Assembly (NCBI GenBank): GCA_964480725.1 | Contig: CAYZQO010000030.1 | Span: forward strand, 6,919-70,918 | Length of the DNA stretch: 64,000 nt | Direction of reading: 5' to 3' | From: JAFGBI01 sp964480725 | GTDB lineage: Bacteria; Myxococcota_A; Polyangia; Polyangiales; Polyangiaceae | In this document: positions 18,167-26,246 of the stretch, piece by piece | Numbering within the stretch: position 1 is the first letter of the stretch | How the letters are laid out: every line of letters starts with the position of its first letter | The notes under the pieces: model-generated | What the model was told of the DNA's origin: nothing | Databases searched by the model: none | What the model saw: the letters and a program-made list of their open reading frames with translations, nothing else | Made by a program: the position numbers and the translations under genes

Positions 18167-18679
18167 TCATCCCGGCGGGGGCGGGGGCGGGGGCGGAATG
18201 CTGCGCAGACGGGAACGGAGCAGCGCGGCCGCGACGGCCTTGACCACGGGTTGCGCGTTCTCCGGCGTCGGGTCCAGCACCGCCACGGGCGGGACGCCGC
18301 TCAGGCTCTGCCACTCCTCCGCCAGCGCGCGCAACCCGTACACGGCCGCGGGGATGCTGCGCTGGGTCGGGCCGAGGGCCCTGCAGAGGCGCTCGACCGC
18401 CGTGCTGGAGTAGTGCTCACCCCCGGCCAGGCCGTCCGTGAGGACCAGGGCGTCCGCGTAGGGGAGGTAGGCCTCGAGGTCGCGCCCCGTCGCGCCGTCA
18501 CCCGACCAGGGGTCGACCCCGAAGCGGCGGAACACCATGGTCGGACGCCATCCCTGGAGGGCACCGAGCTCGAGCGACCCCTCACGCAACGGCAGCCTAT
18601 CCAGCAGCCCCTCGCTCGCCCCCCCGAGGACGACGACGCGAAGCTCGATCGCACGATGGTCGGAGTCGAGGGTAGGCAT
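18167..18679 (-). CDS. Hypothetical protein with polyproline tail
   Basis: 170 residues from the ATG at 18679. An alpha/beta pattern (LRVVVLGGASEGLLDRL, ADALVLTDGLAGGEHYSSTAVERL, PAAVYGLRALAEEW, PPVAVLDPTPENAQPVVKAVAAALL) resembles a small Ras-like GTPase fold such as MglA relatives. However, the Walker A GxxxxGK(S/T) and the NKxD motif are missing, so nucleotide binding is doubtful. The protein ends in nine nearly continuous prolines. It converges on the hydrolase gene with 24 bp between the stops. Function unknown. Confidence 0.6.
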   Translation of the reverse strand: MPTLDSDHRAIELRVVVLGGASEGLLDRLPLREGSLELGALQGWRPTMVFRRFGVDPWSGDGATGRDLEAYLPYADALVLTDGLAGGEHYSSTAVERLCRALGPTQRSIPAAVYGLRALAEEWQSLSGVPPVAVLDPTPENAQPVVKAVAAALLRSRLRSIPPPPPPPPG

Positions 18680-18907
18680 AGGAATCCTCCGCGGACCTCG
18701 CCGGCGCGTCCCTGTCCCTCCGGCGACCTTCCGCTTCATCTTAGAACAGGGAGGGGAGGGCCGTCGACCGGAGGGCCGCGGACGCCCGGACGCCGAACCG
18801 GGCCGCCGTCGCTCCCCCACAGTGCTCTAGACCCTGTCAATTCCGCAGGCTCAGCGGTAGACGAGGGCCTCCCGGCACGCGGCGTGCTCGGACAATCGGC
18901 TCACGAC

Positions 18908-21535
18908 ATGGCCCGATCCCCCCAGAATTCGACGCGGCGCGCGGTGACCCCCTCGACTCGTTCGGCGGGGCCGACCGCGCGCTTCTCCCGGTGGTGGCTC
19001 TCGCTGCTCCTGATCCTGGTCGCGGGGGGCGTGGGTTGCCGCGCCAACCTCTTCGGTGGTTCCGAGAGCCTGCTCGCGGGGCTCGCTCCCGCCCGCTCCG
19101 AGGGCGTCGTGCGACCCGACGTCCTCGCCGACGGCATCCGCGCCATCAACGGCGATCCGTGGGAGTCGAACCGCGCGGCGATCTTCCGTTCCCCCGCGTC
19201 CTTCGTCGAGTACGACCTGGGGGAGCCGAAGGACGTGGTCGCCGCCTACGCCCACGGCGACAACAACGACACCTACCAGCTCGAGGGCTCCCTCGACGGG
19301 ACGTCCTTCAAGCCGTTCTGGACCTTTGGCCCAGTGTCGGGCCCGGGCCTGCAACCGCGCTCCTCAGCGGACCTCCGCGCCAACCTCCGCTACCTCCGCG
19401 TCCGGCCGAAGAGCGGGGATCGCTCGTTCTCCCTGAGCGAGGTCGCGGTCTACTCGGAGCGACCCAGCGTCTTCCCGCCGCAGATCGTCCAGCGCCGCGG
19501 GCTGCCCAAGGGCGAGTCGGTCCGGACCGACCTGGTGATGCTCGCCTTCGCCCTGGGGGCGTGGCTGTTCCTGGTGTGGCGGCGAGCGCCGCTGGTCTGG
19601 GTCCTGAGCTGCGCGGTGCTGCCACTCTTCGCGGCGTACGGACTGTGGGCAGAGCTCGTCCGGGTGTGGCCGGTCGACGGCCGCGAGGTGTCGTTGGTCC
19701 GTGGCCTCGCCGCGGGGCTCGCGGGGCTCGCCGTGCTGCGCGAGGCGATGCTCCCCCGCACGTTCCCCGCGCACCGCCCCGTGGTTCTGGTGGTGCTCGC
19801 CGCGGCGGCGCTCGCGGCCTTTTCGGGCTTCTTCAACCTCTACCACCCCCAGTTCCAGGATCAGAAGCAGGGGACCTCGCTGTTCGTGCACAACTTCGAC
19901 ATGCGGGTCTACTACCCGGTAGCGAAGTACTTCCCCGAGCTCCGCTTCGACGGGCTCTACAGGGGCAGCGTCGCCGCCATGGTCGACGACGTCCCGGGGC
20001 TCACCCTCGACGACCCGCGAGTAAACCGCGCCGAGCTGCGCAACCTCCGCACGCACCGGATGGAGCGCGTCGCCGACGTCAAGACCGAGATCACGGAGAT
20101 CAAGCAGCGCTTCTCCCCCGAGCGCTGGGAGGCCTTCAAGGTCGACATGCGGTACTTCCGCGAGACGATGGGGGAGCGGGACTACCTCGGGAGCATGCAC
20201 GACCATGGCGGCAATGCGACGCCGCTGTGGCTCGCCCTCGCGCACCTCATCTTCATGGGGACCACCGCCAACAACACGACGTTGGCGCTGACCGGACTGC
20301 TCGACCCCATCCTCCTCTTGCTGACGTTTGCGGCCGTCTGGCGGACATTCGGCGTGCGGACCATGTTGGTCGCGGTCGTCGTCTGGGGCGCGAATGACTT
20401 CTACATGTTCGGCTCCAACTGGGGTGGCGCAACCCTCCGGCACGACTGGATGGCTTACCTGGCGCTCGGCATCTGCGCGCTCAAGACCAAGCGGCACGCG
20501 CTCGGCGGCGCACTGCTCGCGCTCTCCGCGATGATCCGCGCCTTTCCGGCCCTGTCGCTGGCCGTGATGGCCGCGCCGCCAGCGTGGTACGTCGTCGACC
20601 ACTGGCGCGCCCACCGCCGCCTCCCCCGCCGGACCGAGCTGTTCGCGACCCAGCGCCCCATCCTCCTAGCCTTCGCGGGTGCTGCCGGCTGCGTGCTCTT
20701 CTGCTTCCTCTTCTCCTCGCTCCTGTTCTCCTTCGATGCCTGGCTGGAGTGGGTCGCCAAGGTGCGCCTGCTCGACCGCGACCCGCACGTGAACCACGTG
20801 AGCCTGCGGGCACTGGTCGCGGGCTCGAGCGGCCTCCAGCCCACTGTGCTTCGCGCCCGTTGGCCGCTGTTCGCGACCGGAATCGCCCTGCAAGCGGTCG
20901 CGATCGCGTGGGCGGCGCGCGGCAAGTCGCTCGACCAGGCGGCCGTCCTCGGCTCCTTGCTCATCCCCATCGTCTTCAACCCGGCGAACTACTACATCCA
21001 CTTCGTCTTCGTCGTGCCACTGTTGGCGATCGAGGTCGGCCGCCGGCAGCGCAGCGGCGACTCGCCCGCGTTCGGCCTGCACGACGCGGCGATCTGGGGC
21101 TGCTTGCTCGCGATGTGCGCCGCGCAGTACTGGACCACGCTCGTCCGTGATCTCGAGCTTCACTTCCAGCTCGCGACCCTCCTCTACTTCGCCGCCACCA
21201 TCCCGGTGATCGGCCTCGTGCTTTGGCGTGACTGGGAGACGATCGCGATCACCGGGACTCCCCTGGCCTCGTTTGCGGGCAGCGCCGGACGCACCGGGGT
21301 CCCCGCGGTCCCGGCGACCACCCCGGACGCGACGACGACCGACGCGACGACGACCAACGCGACGACGCCCGAACCACCAACGGCGCCCGAGCCCCGCTCC
21401 AGTGAGCCAGGCGCGATCAGGAACGGCGACGAGGACGACGGCAACGACGGCGACGAGGACGACGGCGACGAGGACGACGGCGACGAGGACGACGGCAACG
21501 ACGGCAACGACGGCAACGAGTCGAGCCATCGCTGA
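18908..21535 (+). CDS. Polytopic membrane glycosyltransferase-like protein with discoidin domain
   Basis: 875 residues from the ATG at 18908. An N-terminal membrane helix (WWLSLLLILVAGGVGC) is followed by a discoidin (F5/8 type C)-like module, about residues 60-180: DGIRAINGDPWESN, VEYDLGEPKDVVAAYAHGDNNDTYQLEGSLDG, LRYLRVRPKSG. Eight or more membrane helices and conserved loops of the GT-C mannosyltransferase type follow (FNLYHPQFQDQ, DYLGSMHDHGGNATPLWLALAHL, ANDFYMFGSNWGGATLRHDWM). The last 90 residues are Thr/Ala/Pro-rich and then an acidic Gly/Asp/Glu repeat (GDEDDGNDGDEDDG). I infer a lipid-linked sugar transferase or polymer-export component; the donor is unknown. Confidence 0.7.
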   Translation: MARSPQNSTRRAVTPSTRSAGPTARFSRWWLSLLLILVAGGVGCRANLFGGSESLLAGLAPARSEGVVRPDVLADGIRAINGDPWESNRAAIFRSPASFVEYDLGEPKDVVAAYAHGDNNDTYQLEGSLDGTSFKPFWTFGPVSGPGLQPRSSADLRANLRYLRVRPKSGDRSFSLSEVAVYSERPSVFPPQIVQRRGLPKGESVRTDLVMLAFALGAWLFLVWRRAPLVWVLSCAVLPLFAAYGLWAELVRVWPVDGREVSLVRGLAAGLAGLAVLREAMLPRTFPAHRPVVLVVLAAAALAAFSGFFNLYHPQFQDQKQGTSLFVHNFDMRVYYPVAKYFPELRFDGLYRGSVAAMVDDVPGLTLDDPRVNRAELRNLRTHRMERVADVKTEITEIKQRFSPERWEAFKVDMRYFRETMGERDYLGSMHDHGGNATPLWLALAHLIFMGTTANNTTLALTGLLDPILLLLTFAAVWRTFGVRTMLVAVVVWGANDFYMFGSNWGGATLRHDWMAYLALGICALKTKRHALGGALLALSAMIRAFPALSLAVMAAPPAWYVVDHWRAHRRLPRRTELFATQRPILLAFAGAAGCVLFCFLFSSLLFSFDAWLEWVAKVRLLDRDPHVNHVSLRALVAGSSGLQPTVLRARWPLFATGIALQAVAIAWAARGKSLDQAAVLGSLLIPIVFNPANYYIHFVFVVPLLAIEVGRRQRSGDSPAFGLHDAAIWGCLLAMCAAQYWTTLVRDLELHFQLATLLYFAATIPVIGLVLWRDWETIAITGTPLASFAGSAGRTGVPAVPATTPDATTTDATTTNATTPEPPTAPEPRSSEPGAIRNGDEDDGNDGDEDDGDEDDGDEDDGNDGNDGNESSHR

Positions 21536-21580
21536 CGGCCGCGACCCCCCGAGCCCCCAAGCCCGGTGTCGAACGGGGCC

Positions 21581-21970
21581 TCAGCCGCCGTTGGCCTCGT
21601 GAACCATCTCGTTCAGCGTCCACAGATCGTGGAGGTAGCCGACGAACAGCAGGCCCCCGGTGAGGAGCCACAGCACGCCGGTCACCGCCCGCCCCAGGTA
21701 GAACCGGTGGATCCCGAGCACACCGAAGAACGTGAGTAGGATCCAGGCGACCGAGTAATCGTACCGGCCCACCCGGAACCGTCGGGTGGCGCGCGCGTCC
21801 ATCCCCGGAATCAAGAACAGATCGACCATCCAGCCGATCCCGCACAGGCCCGCGGTGAAGAACCAGAGGGTCCCGGTGACGGGCCTACCGAAGTAGAAGC
21901 GGTGCGCACCGGTGAAGCCGAGGATCCAGAGCACGTAGCCGAGCGCGAGGCTGTGCGAGCGGTTGGACAT
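21581..21970 (-). CDS. Double TM2-domain membrane protein
   Basis: 129 residues from the ATG at 21970. Two TM2 repeats are visible: ALGYVLWILGFTGAHRFYFGRPVTGTLWFFTAGLCGIGWMVDLFLIP and ILLTFFGVLGIHRFYLGRAVTGVLWLLTGGLLFVGYLHDLWTLNE, each with the G-x-H-R-F-Y-x-G-R turn between two helices. Four helices in all; inner membrane. Role of bacterial TM2 proteins is unknown. It converges with the glycosyltransferase-like gene (46 bp between stops) and lies just downstream of the lipoprotein at 22017, with which it may be cotranscribed. Confidence 0.85.
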   Translation of the reverse strand: MSNRSHSLALGYVLWILGFTGAHRFYFGRPVTGTLWFFTAGLCGIGWMVDLFLIPGMDARATRRFRVGRYDYSVAWILLTFFGVLGIHRFYLGRAVTGVLWLLTGGLLFVGYLHDLWTLNEMVHEANGG

Positions 21971-22016
21971 CGGGGACGACGCGAGGCGCGGGGGCGCGGT
22001 CCGCGAGTGAAGCGAG

Positions 22017-22718
22017 CTAGTTGGGACAGCAGGCGACGTTCGCCATGGTGGACGCGACGCAATTGCTCGGCACCTGGTTCCCGTAGCACATGTAGGGCTG
22101 CGGGTAGCCAGCCTCCTTGCAGTTGCCGGACTGCGTCGCGCTCGCCGGCGCGCAAGGCTCCGTGCAGCAGTAGACCGAGGCGGCCGCGGCCGCGGTGCAG
22201 TCACCGGGCGGCGTCGAAGCGCACTGGAACGCATACCGGACGCCGCAGGTGCCGTCCGTGCTCGCGGTGCAGTCGTAGGCAGCGAGAGCGCCGCCGGTGG
22301 CCGTGACACCGCCCGTCGTCGCGACGCCACCCGTCGTCGCGACGCCGCCCGTGGCCGTGACGCCGCCCGTGGCCGTGACGCCACCCGTGGCCGTGACGCC
22401 ACCCGTGGCCGTGACGCCACCCGTGGTCGCGACGCCACCCGTGAACGGAGCACCTCCGGTCGTCCCCATTCCCCCGGTGCTCGGGATCCCGCCGGTCACC
22501 CCCACTCCACCCGTGCTCGGGGCGCCGCCCGTTCCGGGATCGCCACCGGTCGCAGCCGGAAAGGTCTGCACGGCGTCCTCGACCGTCACGCACGCAGCGA
22601 GCACCACCGCCGCCAGGCACGCCAACGTGCCCAGCGCGAGTGCGCCCTTCACGCTGGTGAGTACCCGACGACTGGAGACGCCCCCGACCCGATGCGATGG
22701 GCTCCTATGGCAAGACAT
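22017..22718 (-). CDS. Lipoprotein with Thr-Gly-Gly linker and Cys-rich C-terminus
   Basis: 233 residues from the ATG at 22718 (a GTG at 22736 is possible). The signal peptide ends in a lipobox (ALGTLACLAAVVLAAC). The linker is TGG-V/A-x-x repeated about 15 times. The C-terminal 95 residues hold ten cysteines in short spacing (YDCTASTDGTCGVRYAFQC, VYCCTEPCAP, SGNCKEAG, YMCYGNQ, VACCPN), so it is a small disulphide-rich outer-surface domain. Not a recognised family. The layout of lipobox, TGG stalk and Cys knot recurs at 58386. Confidence 0.75.
   Translation of the reverse strand: MSCHRSPSHRVGGVSSRRVLTSVKGALALGTLACLAAVVLAACVTVEDAVQTFPAATGGDPGTGGAPSTGGVGVTGGIPSTGGMGTTGGAPFTGGVATTGGVTATGGVTATGGVTATGGVTATGGVATTGGVATTGGVTATGGALAAYDCTASTDGTCGVRYAFQCASTPPGDCTAAAAASVYCCTEPCAPASATQSGNCKEAGYPQPYMCYGNQVPSNCVASTMANVACCPN
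22297..22450. repeat. 18-bp tandem repeats in the TGG linker
   Basis: Units such as gtgacgccgcccgtggcc repeat about eight times, encoding TGGVTA or TGGVAT on the minus strand. Copies differ at one or two bases. The length is probably variable between strains. Confidence 0.8.
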
Positions 22719-22759
22719 GGGGGCGGAGCATACCACGCACCGTCGGCGCGCGAGGGCGG

Positions 22760-24481
22760 TCAGCGGTAGGGGTTCTCGATATCGAGGTCGGAGCCGGTGA
22801 CAGGCTTCGGCTTCTTGCCCTCCTCGAGGAAGCCCATGTCCTCGTCCACCAGAGCGGGAACCCGGGCCGCCGGGGGGGGGACACCCTGCGACGGCGCGGG
22901 CCCGGGCGTCGGGGCTCCAGCGGCCGTCGAATCCGGACGGTGCGGGAGCGGTACGGCTGGCGTCGGCGTGACGCCCCCGGCTCGCCGGGTAGCCGCGGGG
23001 GTCGGGGGCGACGCCCTGCCCGGTGCGGGGTCCTCGACCACCGGGATCCGCTCGATGCTCACCGCGTCAGCCTCGCTGGGATCGGGATCGGTGGGGGCCT
23101 CCGCACCCGACGAAGCCGGAGCGGCCGAGGGAACCCGGGCGCCGCCAGCCGTGACCGACGGGGCAGCCTCAGGAGTCGCGTCACCCGCACGCGACGCGAT
23201 CACCGCCGCCCCGCCCGCCGCGACCAGGGCAGTCACGGCAACGGCCCAGGGCCAGAGCTGCCGCAAGGGCCGGCTCCCGTCTGCCCCTTGGTAAGCACCT
23301 TCCGCCACCGCCGGCAGCGGCGCCGTGTCCACGCCCAGGCTCGAGCCGTCGGTCGCGGAGCCTAGCCGCTGCCGGTGCCCCTCGACCACCCTCGAGCCGG
23401 CCACGGTAACGTGCCAGTCGTCTCGCACCTCGGAACGCTCCGCCTCGTCCCCCGCCTCGGTCGGGATGGACACGAGCATGGCGTTCTTTGGCGCCGCCTC
23501 GTGCAGGGTCGCCAGCGCCGCCCGAACCTCCTCCCGCCGCTCCGCGATCTTAGTGCCCAGCACCCGGGTCAAGAGCCTGCCGACGCCCGCGGCCGAGACG
23601 AGGGTCCGGGTTTCGATCAGGTACTGCTCGAGCACACGCCGGAATTCTTCAGCGGTCTTGTAGCGACGACCCGGCTCGCGCGCGAGCGCCCGCATGACGA
23701 TCGGCTCCAGCAACGGCGGGTAATCGGGCCAGACGGTGGTGGGCGGCGGGACCACCGCGTGCTGGACCAGCTCGAGCGTCTCGCGCAGCTCCTTGCGCCC
23801 GAAGAGGCGCTTGCCGGTGGTGAGCTCGAACAGCACGACGCCGAGGGAGAAGATGTCGCTGCGGCGGTCGATGGCGCCGCCGAAGGCCTGCTCCGGCGAC
23901 ATGTAGCCCACCTTGCCCATCATCGCGCCCTCGCGTTCGGCCACGCTCATCGCGGCCGCGTGAGCCACGCCAAAATCGGTGAGCTTGGCGTGACCGTCGA
24001 GCCCGATCAGGATGTTGTGCGGCGACACGTCGCAGTGAACGACGCCGCGGAGCTCGCCGTCCCAGCCGCGGAGCTCGTGGGCCTCGTGCAGCCCCCCCGC
24101 GACGTCCGCGATCATGCGCACCGCCATCTCGGGGGGCACCGCCCGTCGCTTGCGCGCCTCTTTGATCAGCGTGTGGAGCGAGTCGCCCTCGACCCACTCC
24201 ATCGCCATGAAGAGCACTCCGCGGTCCTCCCCGACCTCGAAGACGCGCACCACCCCCGGGTGGTCGATGCTGCGAACGAGCTGGCCCTCGTCGAGGAACA
24301 TGGCGCGGAAGGCGGAGAGCCGGGCCAGGCGCGGCAGCATCGCCTTGATGGCGACGAAGCGCGGCTGCCCGCCGGGGATCCGCTCGAGCGCGACCCAGAC
24401 GCTCGCCATCCCGCCGTGACCGAGAGGGATCAGCAGGCGGTAGCGACCGAGCCGGCTACCCTGGGCGAGTTGGTCTTCCAT
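22760..24481 (-). CDS. Eukaryote-like Ser/Thr protein kinase, non-RD type
   Basis: 573 residues. Kinase domain, residues about 13-280: P-loop LGHGGMASVWVA, catalytic Lys in FVAIKAM, alpha-C Glu in MFLDEGQLVRS, catalytic loop VVHCDVSPHNIL, DFG (LTDFGVAH), SPE (GYMSPEQAFGG). The HRD motif reads HCD, so the Arg that normally answers activation-loop phosphorylation is Cys; Asp and Asn are kept, so catalysis should be possible. A helical linker, one membrane helix near residue 405 (WPWAVAVTALVAAGGAAVIA) and a Pro/Ala/Thr-rich C-terminus follow. The kinase faces the cytoplasm. Substrates are unknown. Confidence 0.92.
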   Translation of the reverse strand: MEDQLAQGSRLGRYRLLIPLGHGGMASVWVALERIPGGQPRFVAIKAMLPRLARLSAFRAMFLDEGQLVRSIDHPGVVRVFEVGEDRGVLFMAMEWVEGDSLHTLIKEARKRRAVPPEMAVRMIADVAGGLHEAHELRGWDGELRGVVHCDVSPHNILIGLDGHAKLTDFGVAHAAAMSVAEREGAMMGKVGYMSPEQAFGGAIDRRSDIFSLGVVLFELTTGKRLFGRKELRETLELVQHAVVPPPTTVWPDYPPLLEPIVMRALAREPGRRYKTAEEFRRVLEQYLIETRTLVSAAGVGRLLTRVLGTKIAERREEVRAALATLHEAAPKNAMLVSIPTEAGDEAERSEVRDDWHVTVAGSRVVEGHRQRLGSATDGSSLGVDTAPLPAVAEGAYQGADGSRPLRQLWPWAVAVTALVAAGGAAVIASRAGDATPEAAPSVTAGGARVPSAAPASSGAEAPTDPDPSEADAVSIERIPVVEDPAPGRASPPTPAATRRAGGVTPTPAVPLPHRPDSTAAGAPTPGPAPSQGVPPPAARVPALVDEDMGFLEEGKKPKPVTGSDLDIENPYR

Positions 24482-24759
24482 CTCGTGAGGCTGGCGCCCA
24501 CCAAGGCGCCCACGGGCCCGGCGCCGCGGTCCCTGGATCGTTCCCCTCGATTCTGCCTTGCTTCGTCGCGCAAGTCCGCCCCCCTTGACCGCGAGGCGGA
24601 TCTCGGCCGCGAAGCCGAGCCGCCAGTGAGGCGCTCAGGTGCGGCGCCGCCGCGCTCCCGCCGTCCCGCGACGCGCCGTCGCGCGCGCCTCGGCCGCTCA
24701 GCCCGGCGCCCGGCGCGGCCTCGGCGCACGGCGCGGGAGAGGCCGGTTCCCGGCCGCGC

Positions 24760-26034
24760 TCAGCGGGTGCCGGGCGCGGATCGACGACCCGCCTCGAGGG
24801 CGCGCCGGACCGCTTCCTCCGACGCCCGATCCTCCGCGCCGAACGGTGGTACCCCATCCGGCGGGGGCTGCACGGCGTCGACGGCGTTCGAACCGACGGT
24901 GGTGCCGCAGAGCGTGTGGCACCGAACCCGCTGCCGGCTGCTGGTGAGCTCCGCGCACCCGCAGTGTCCGTCCCGCGCCTTTTGCGCCAGGGCCGCACGC
25001 ACCTCCTCGCGGGTGAAGGTGGCGGTGCGCTCGACGCGGGCAAAGTCCCAGCGCTCGTGCCGCTGCTTCGGGGTGAGCGGGTCGGTCGCAGCCCCGTCCG
25101 GCTCGGCGCAGCAGCGGAAGCTCAAGAAGTAGTAATAGAACCCCTCGTCGTGCGTGTAGACCTTGGGCCGGCACTGGTTGCGCACGCCCTTGTACCAGGG
25201 GCCACCGGTGTGGATGCTGTCGAACTTGCCCTTGAAGCCGGGGAGCAGATAGCTCTCGCTCGCCACCACCTCGTCGGTGTTACCGGGCAGATCTCGCACG
25301 CCGAAATCGCTGATGCACTGCGGCTGTGAGCCGCTCGGCACCCCGTGCCAGAGCCGGCCGAGTTCGGTCGCGTCCCGCGCGGCCACCTTGTCCATGTTGG
25401 GCCCGTCCCAGAGGTGATCGCCGTTGCACTTGCGGGTGTCGCGGACGTACCCATAAGGGAACGGCTTGGCTTCCGGCCCCTCGCAGGCGAAGGTCCACTC
25501 GCTCTCGGTGCACATCCGCTTGCCCACGGCCGCGCACTTGACCTGCGCCTGGTGGAATCGGTTCATGACCTCGGGGCGAACGCCGGCTTGGTTCGGCCAC
25601 TCGTGCTCGTCGATGCAGAAGCGCTTCTTCACCTTCTGGCCTACACACCGCGTCGTCGGCTCGAAGACCTCGCAGACGACCTTCTTGTTCGCCTTGTCGA
25701 ACCAAGACTGGAGGCACTTCTGCTCCACCTCGGTGCAGTAGTCCCCTTCGACCAGGAGCATTCCCGGGGGGCAGGCGCGAGGACCCGCTGGCGTCGCTTC
25801 CGTCTCCGCGGCCGACGAGGACGCGGACGGCGCCGCGGGCGCGGGGGCGCCAGACGCCGCAGCACTGCTCGGAGGGGACGCCGCGGCGCCCCACCCCTCG
25901 CTCGGGGCCGGTGACGGGGCGGCGGGCGGCGCCGCGGGAGCAGCGCCCGAACAGGCAGCGACGACGGCGGCGGCGGTCGCTGCGATCACGGCGCCGAGGC
26001 GCCTCGAAGCACGGAGCGGAGCGGAAATGGTCAT
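24760..26034 (-). CDS. Lipoprotein with formylglycine-generating-enzyme-like domain
   Basis: 424 residues from the ATG at 26034. Signal peptide with lipobox (AVIAATAAAVVAAC), then an Ala/Pro/Ser linker to about residue 90, then an FGE-sulfatase (SUMF1-type) C-lectin-like fold: FCIDEHEWPNQAG, VKCAAVGKRMCTESEWTFACEG, DFGVRDLPGNTDEVVAS and FRCCAEP. These are the landmarks of the fold; the paired active-site cysteines of true formylglycine enzymes are not clearly present, so a binding or structural role is likelier. A Lys/Arg-rich tail with Cys pairs (GHCGCAEL, VRCHTLCG) follows. Downstream of an AT-rich dyad. Confidence 0.8.
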   Translation of the reverse strand: MTISAPLRASRRLGAVIAATAAAVVAACSGAAPAAPPAAPSPAPSEGWGAAASPPSSAAASGAPAPAAPSASSSAAETEATPAGPRACPPGMLLVEGDYCTEVEQKCLQSWFDKANKKVVCEVFEPTTRCVGQKVKKRFCIDEHEWPNQAGVRPEVMNRFHQAQVKCAAVGKRMCTESEWTFACEGPEAKPFPYGYVRDTRKCNGDHLWDGPNMDKVAARDATELGRLWHGVPSGSQPQCISDFGVRDLPGNTDEVVASESYLLPGFKGKFDSIHTGGPWYKGVRNQCRPKVYTHDEGFYYYFLSFRCCAEPDGAATDPLTPKQRHERWDFARVERTATFTREEVRAALAQKARDGHCGCAELTSSRQRVRCHTLCGTTVGSNAVDAVQPPPDGVPPFGAEDRASEEAVRRALEAGRRSAPGTR

Positions 26035-26053
26035 CACGACGAGCCCGACCCTA

Positions 26054-26080
26054 GAACAACAAACGGTTTGTTTGTTGTTC
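26054..26080. promoter_or_regulatory. AT-rich perfect dyad upstream of the FGE-like lipoprotein
   Basis: GAACAACAAAC, GGTTT, GTTTGTTGTTC: 11-bp arms with a 5-base centre, ending 20 bases before the start codon at 26034. It is strikingly AT-rich for this genome. Likely an operator (TetR/GntR-like size) or a 5'-UTR hairpin. Confidence 0.6.
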
Positions 26081-26096
26081 CAAATCGATGACCTAG

Positions 26097-26139
26097 GGAC
26101 CCGCGTCCTCCGGGTCCCACCCAGCCACCGCTGGGTGGG
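26097..26139. terminator. Two GC hairpins, possible terminator of the symporter gene
   Basis: GGGACCC...GGGTCCC (26097-26103 and 26111-26117) overlaps a 10-bp stem CCCACCCAGC-CACC-GCTGGGTGGG (26116-26139). They lie about 110 bp past the symporter stop. No T-run follows on either strand, so termination is only a guess; the two stems share bases and could be alternative structures. Confidence 0.4.
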
Positions 26140-26246
26140 TGAGGGCGTGGGGTACCAACCTGGGAGCAGACCACGCCCGAGGCGCCGCCATCCCCGGGGT
26201 CGACCCGACCCCGGCAAGGAGGCGATGGACCGCACGCATCAGCCGC

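Noticed and set aside
22297..22450. CRISPR or non-coding repeat
   Set aside because: 18-bp units keep the reading frame of a lipoprotein linker (TGGVTA), so it is a coding repeat.
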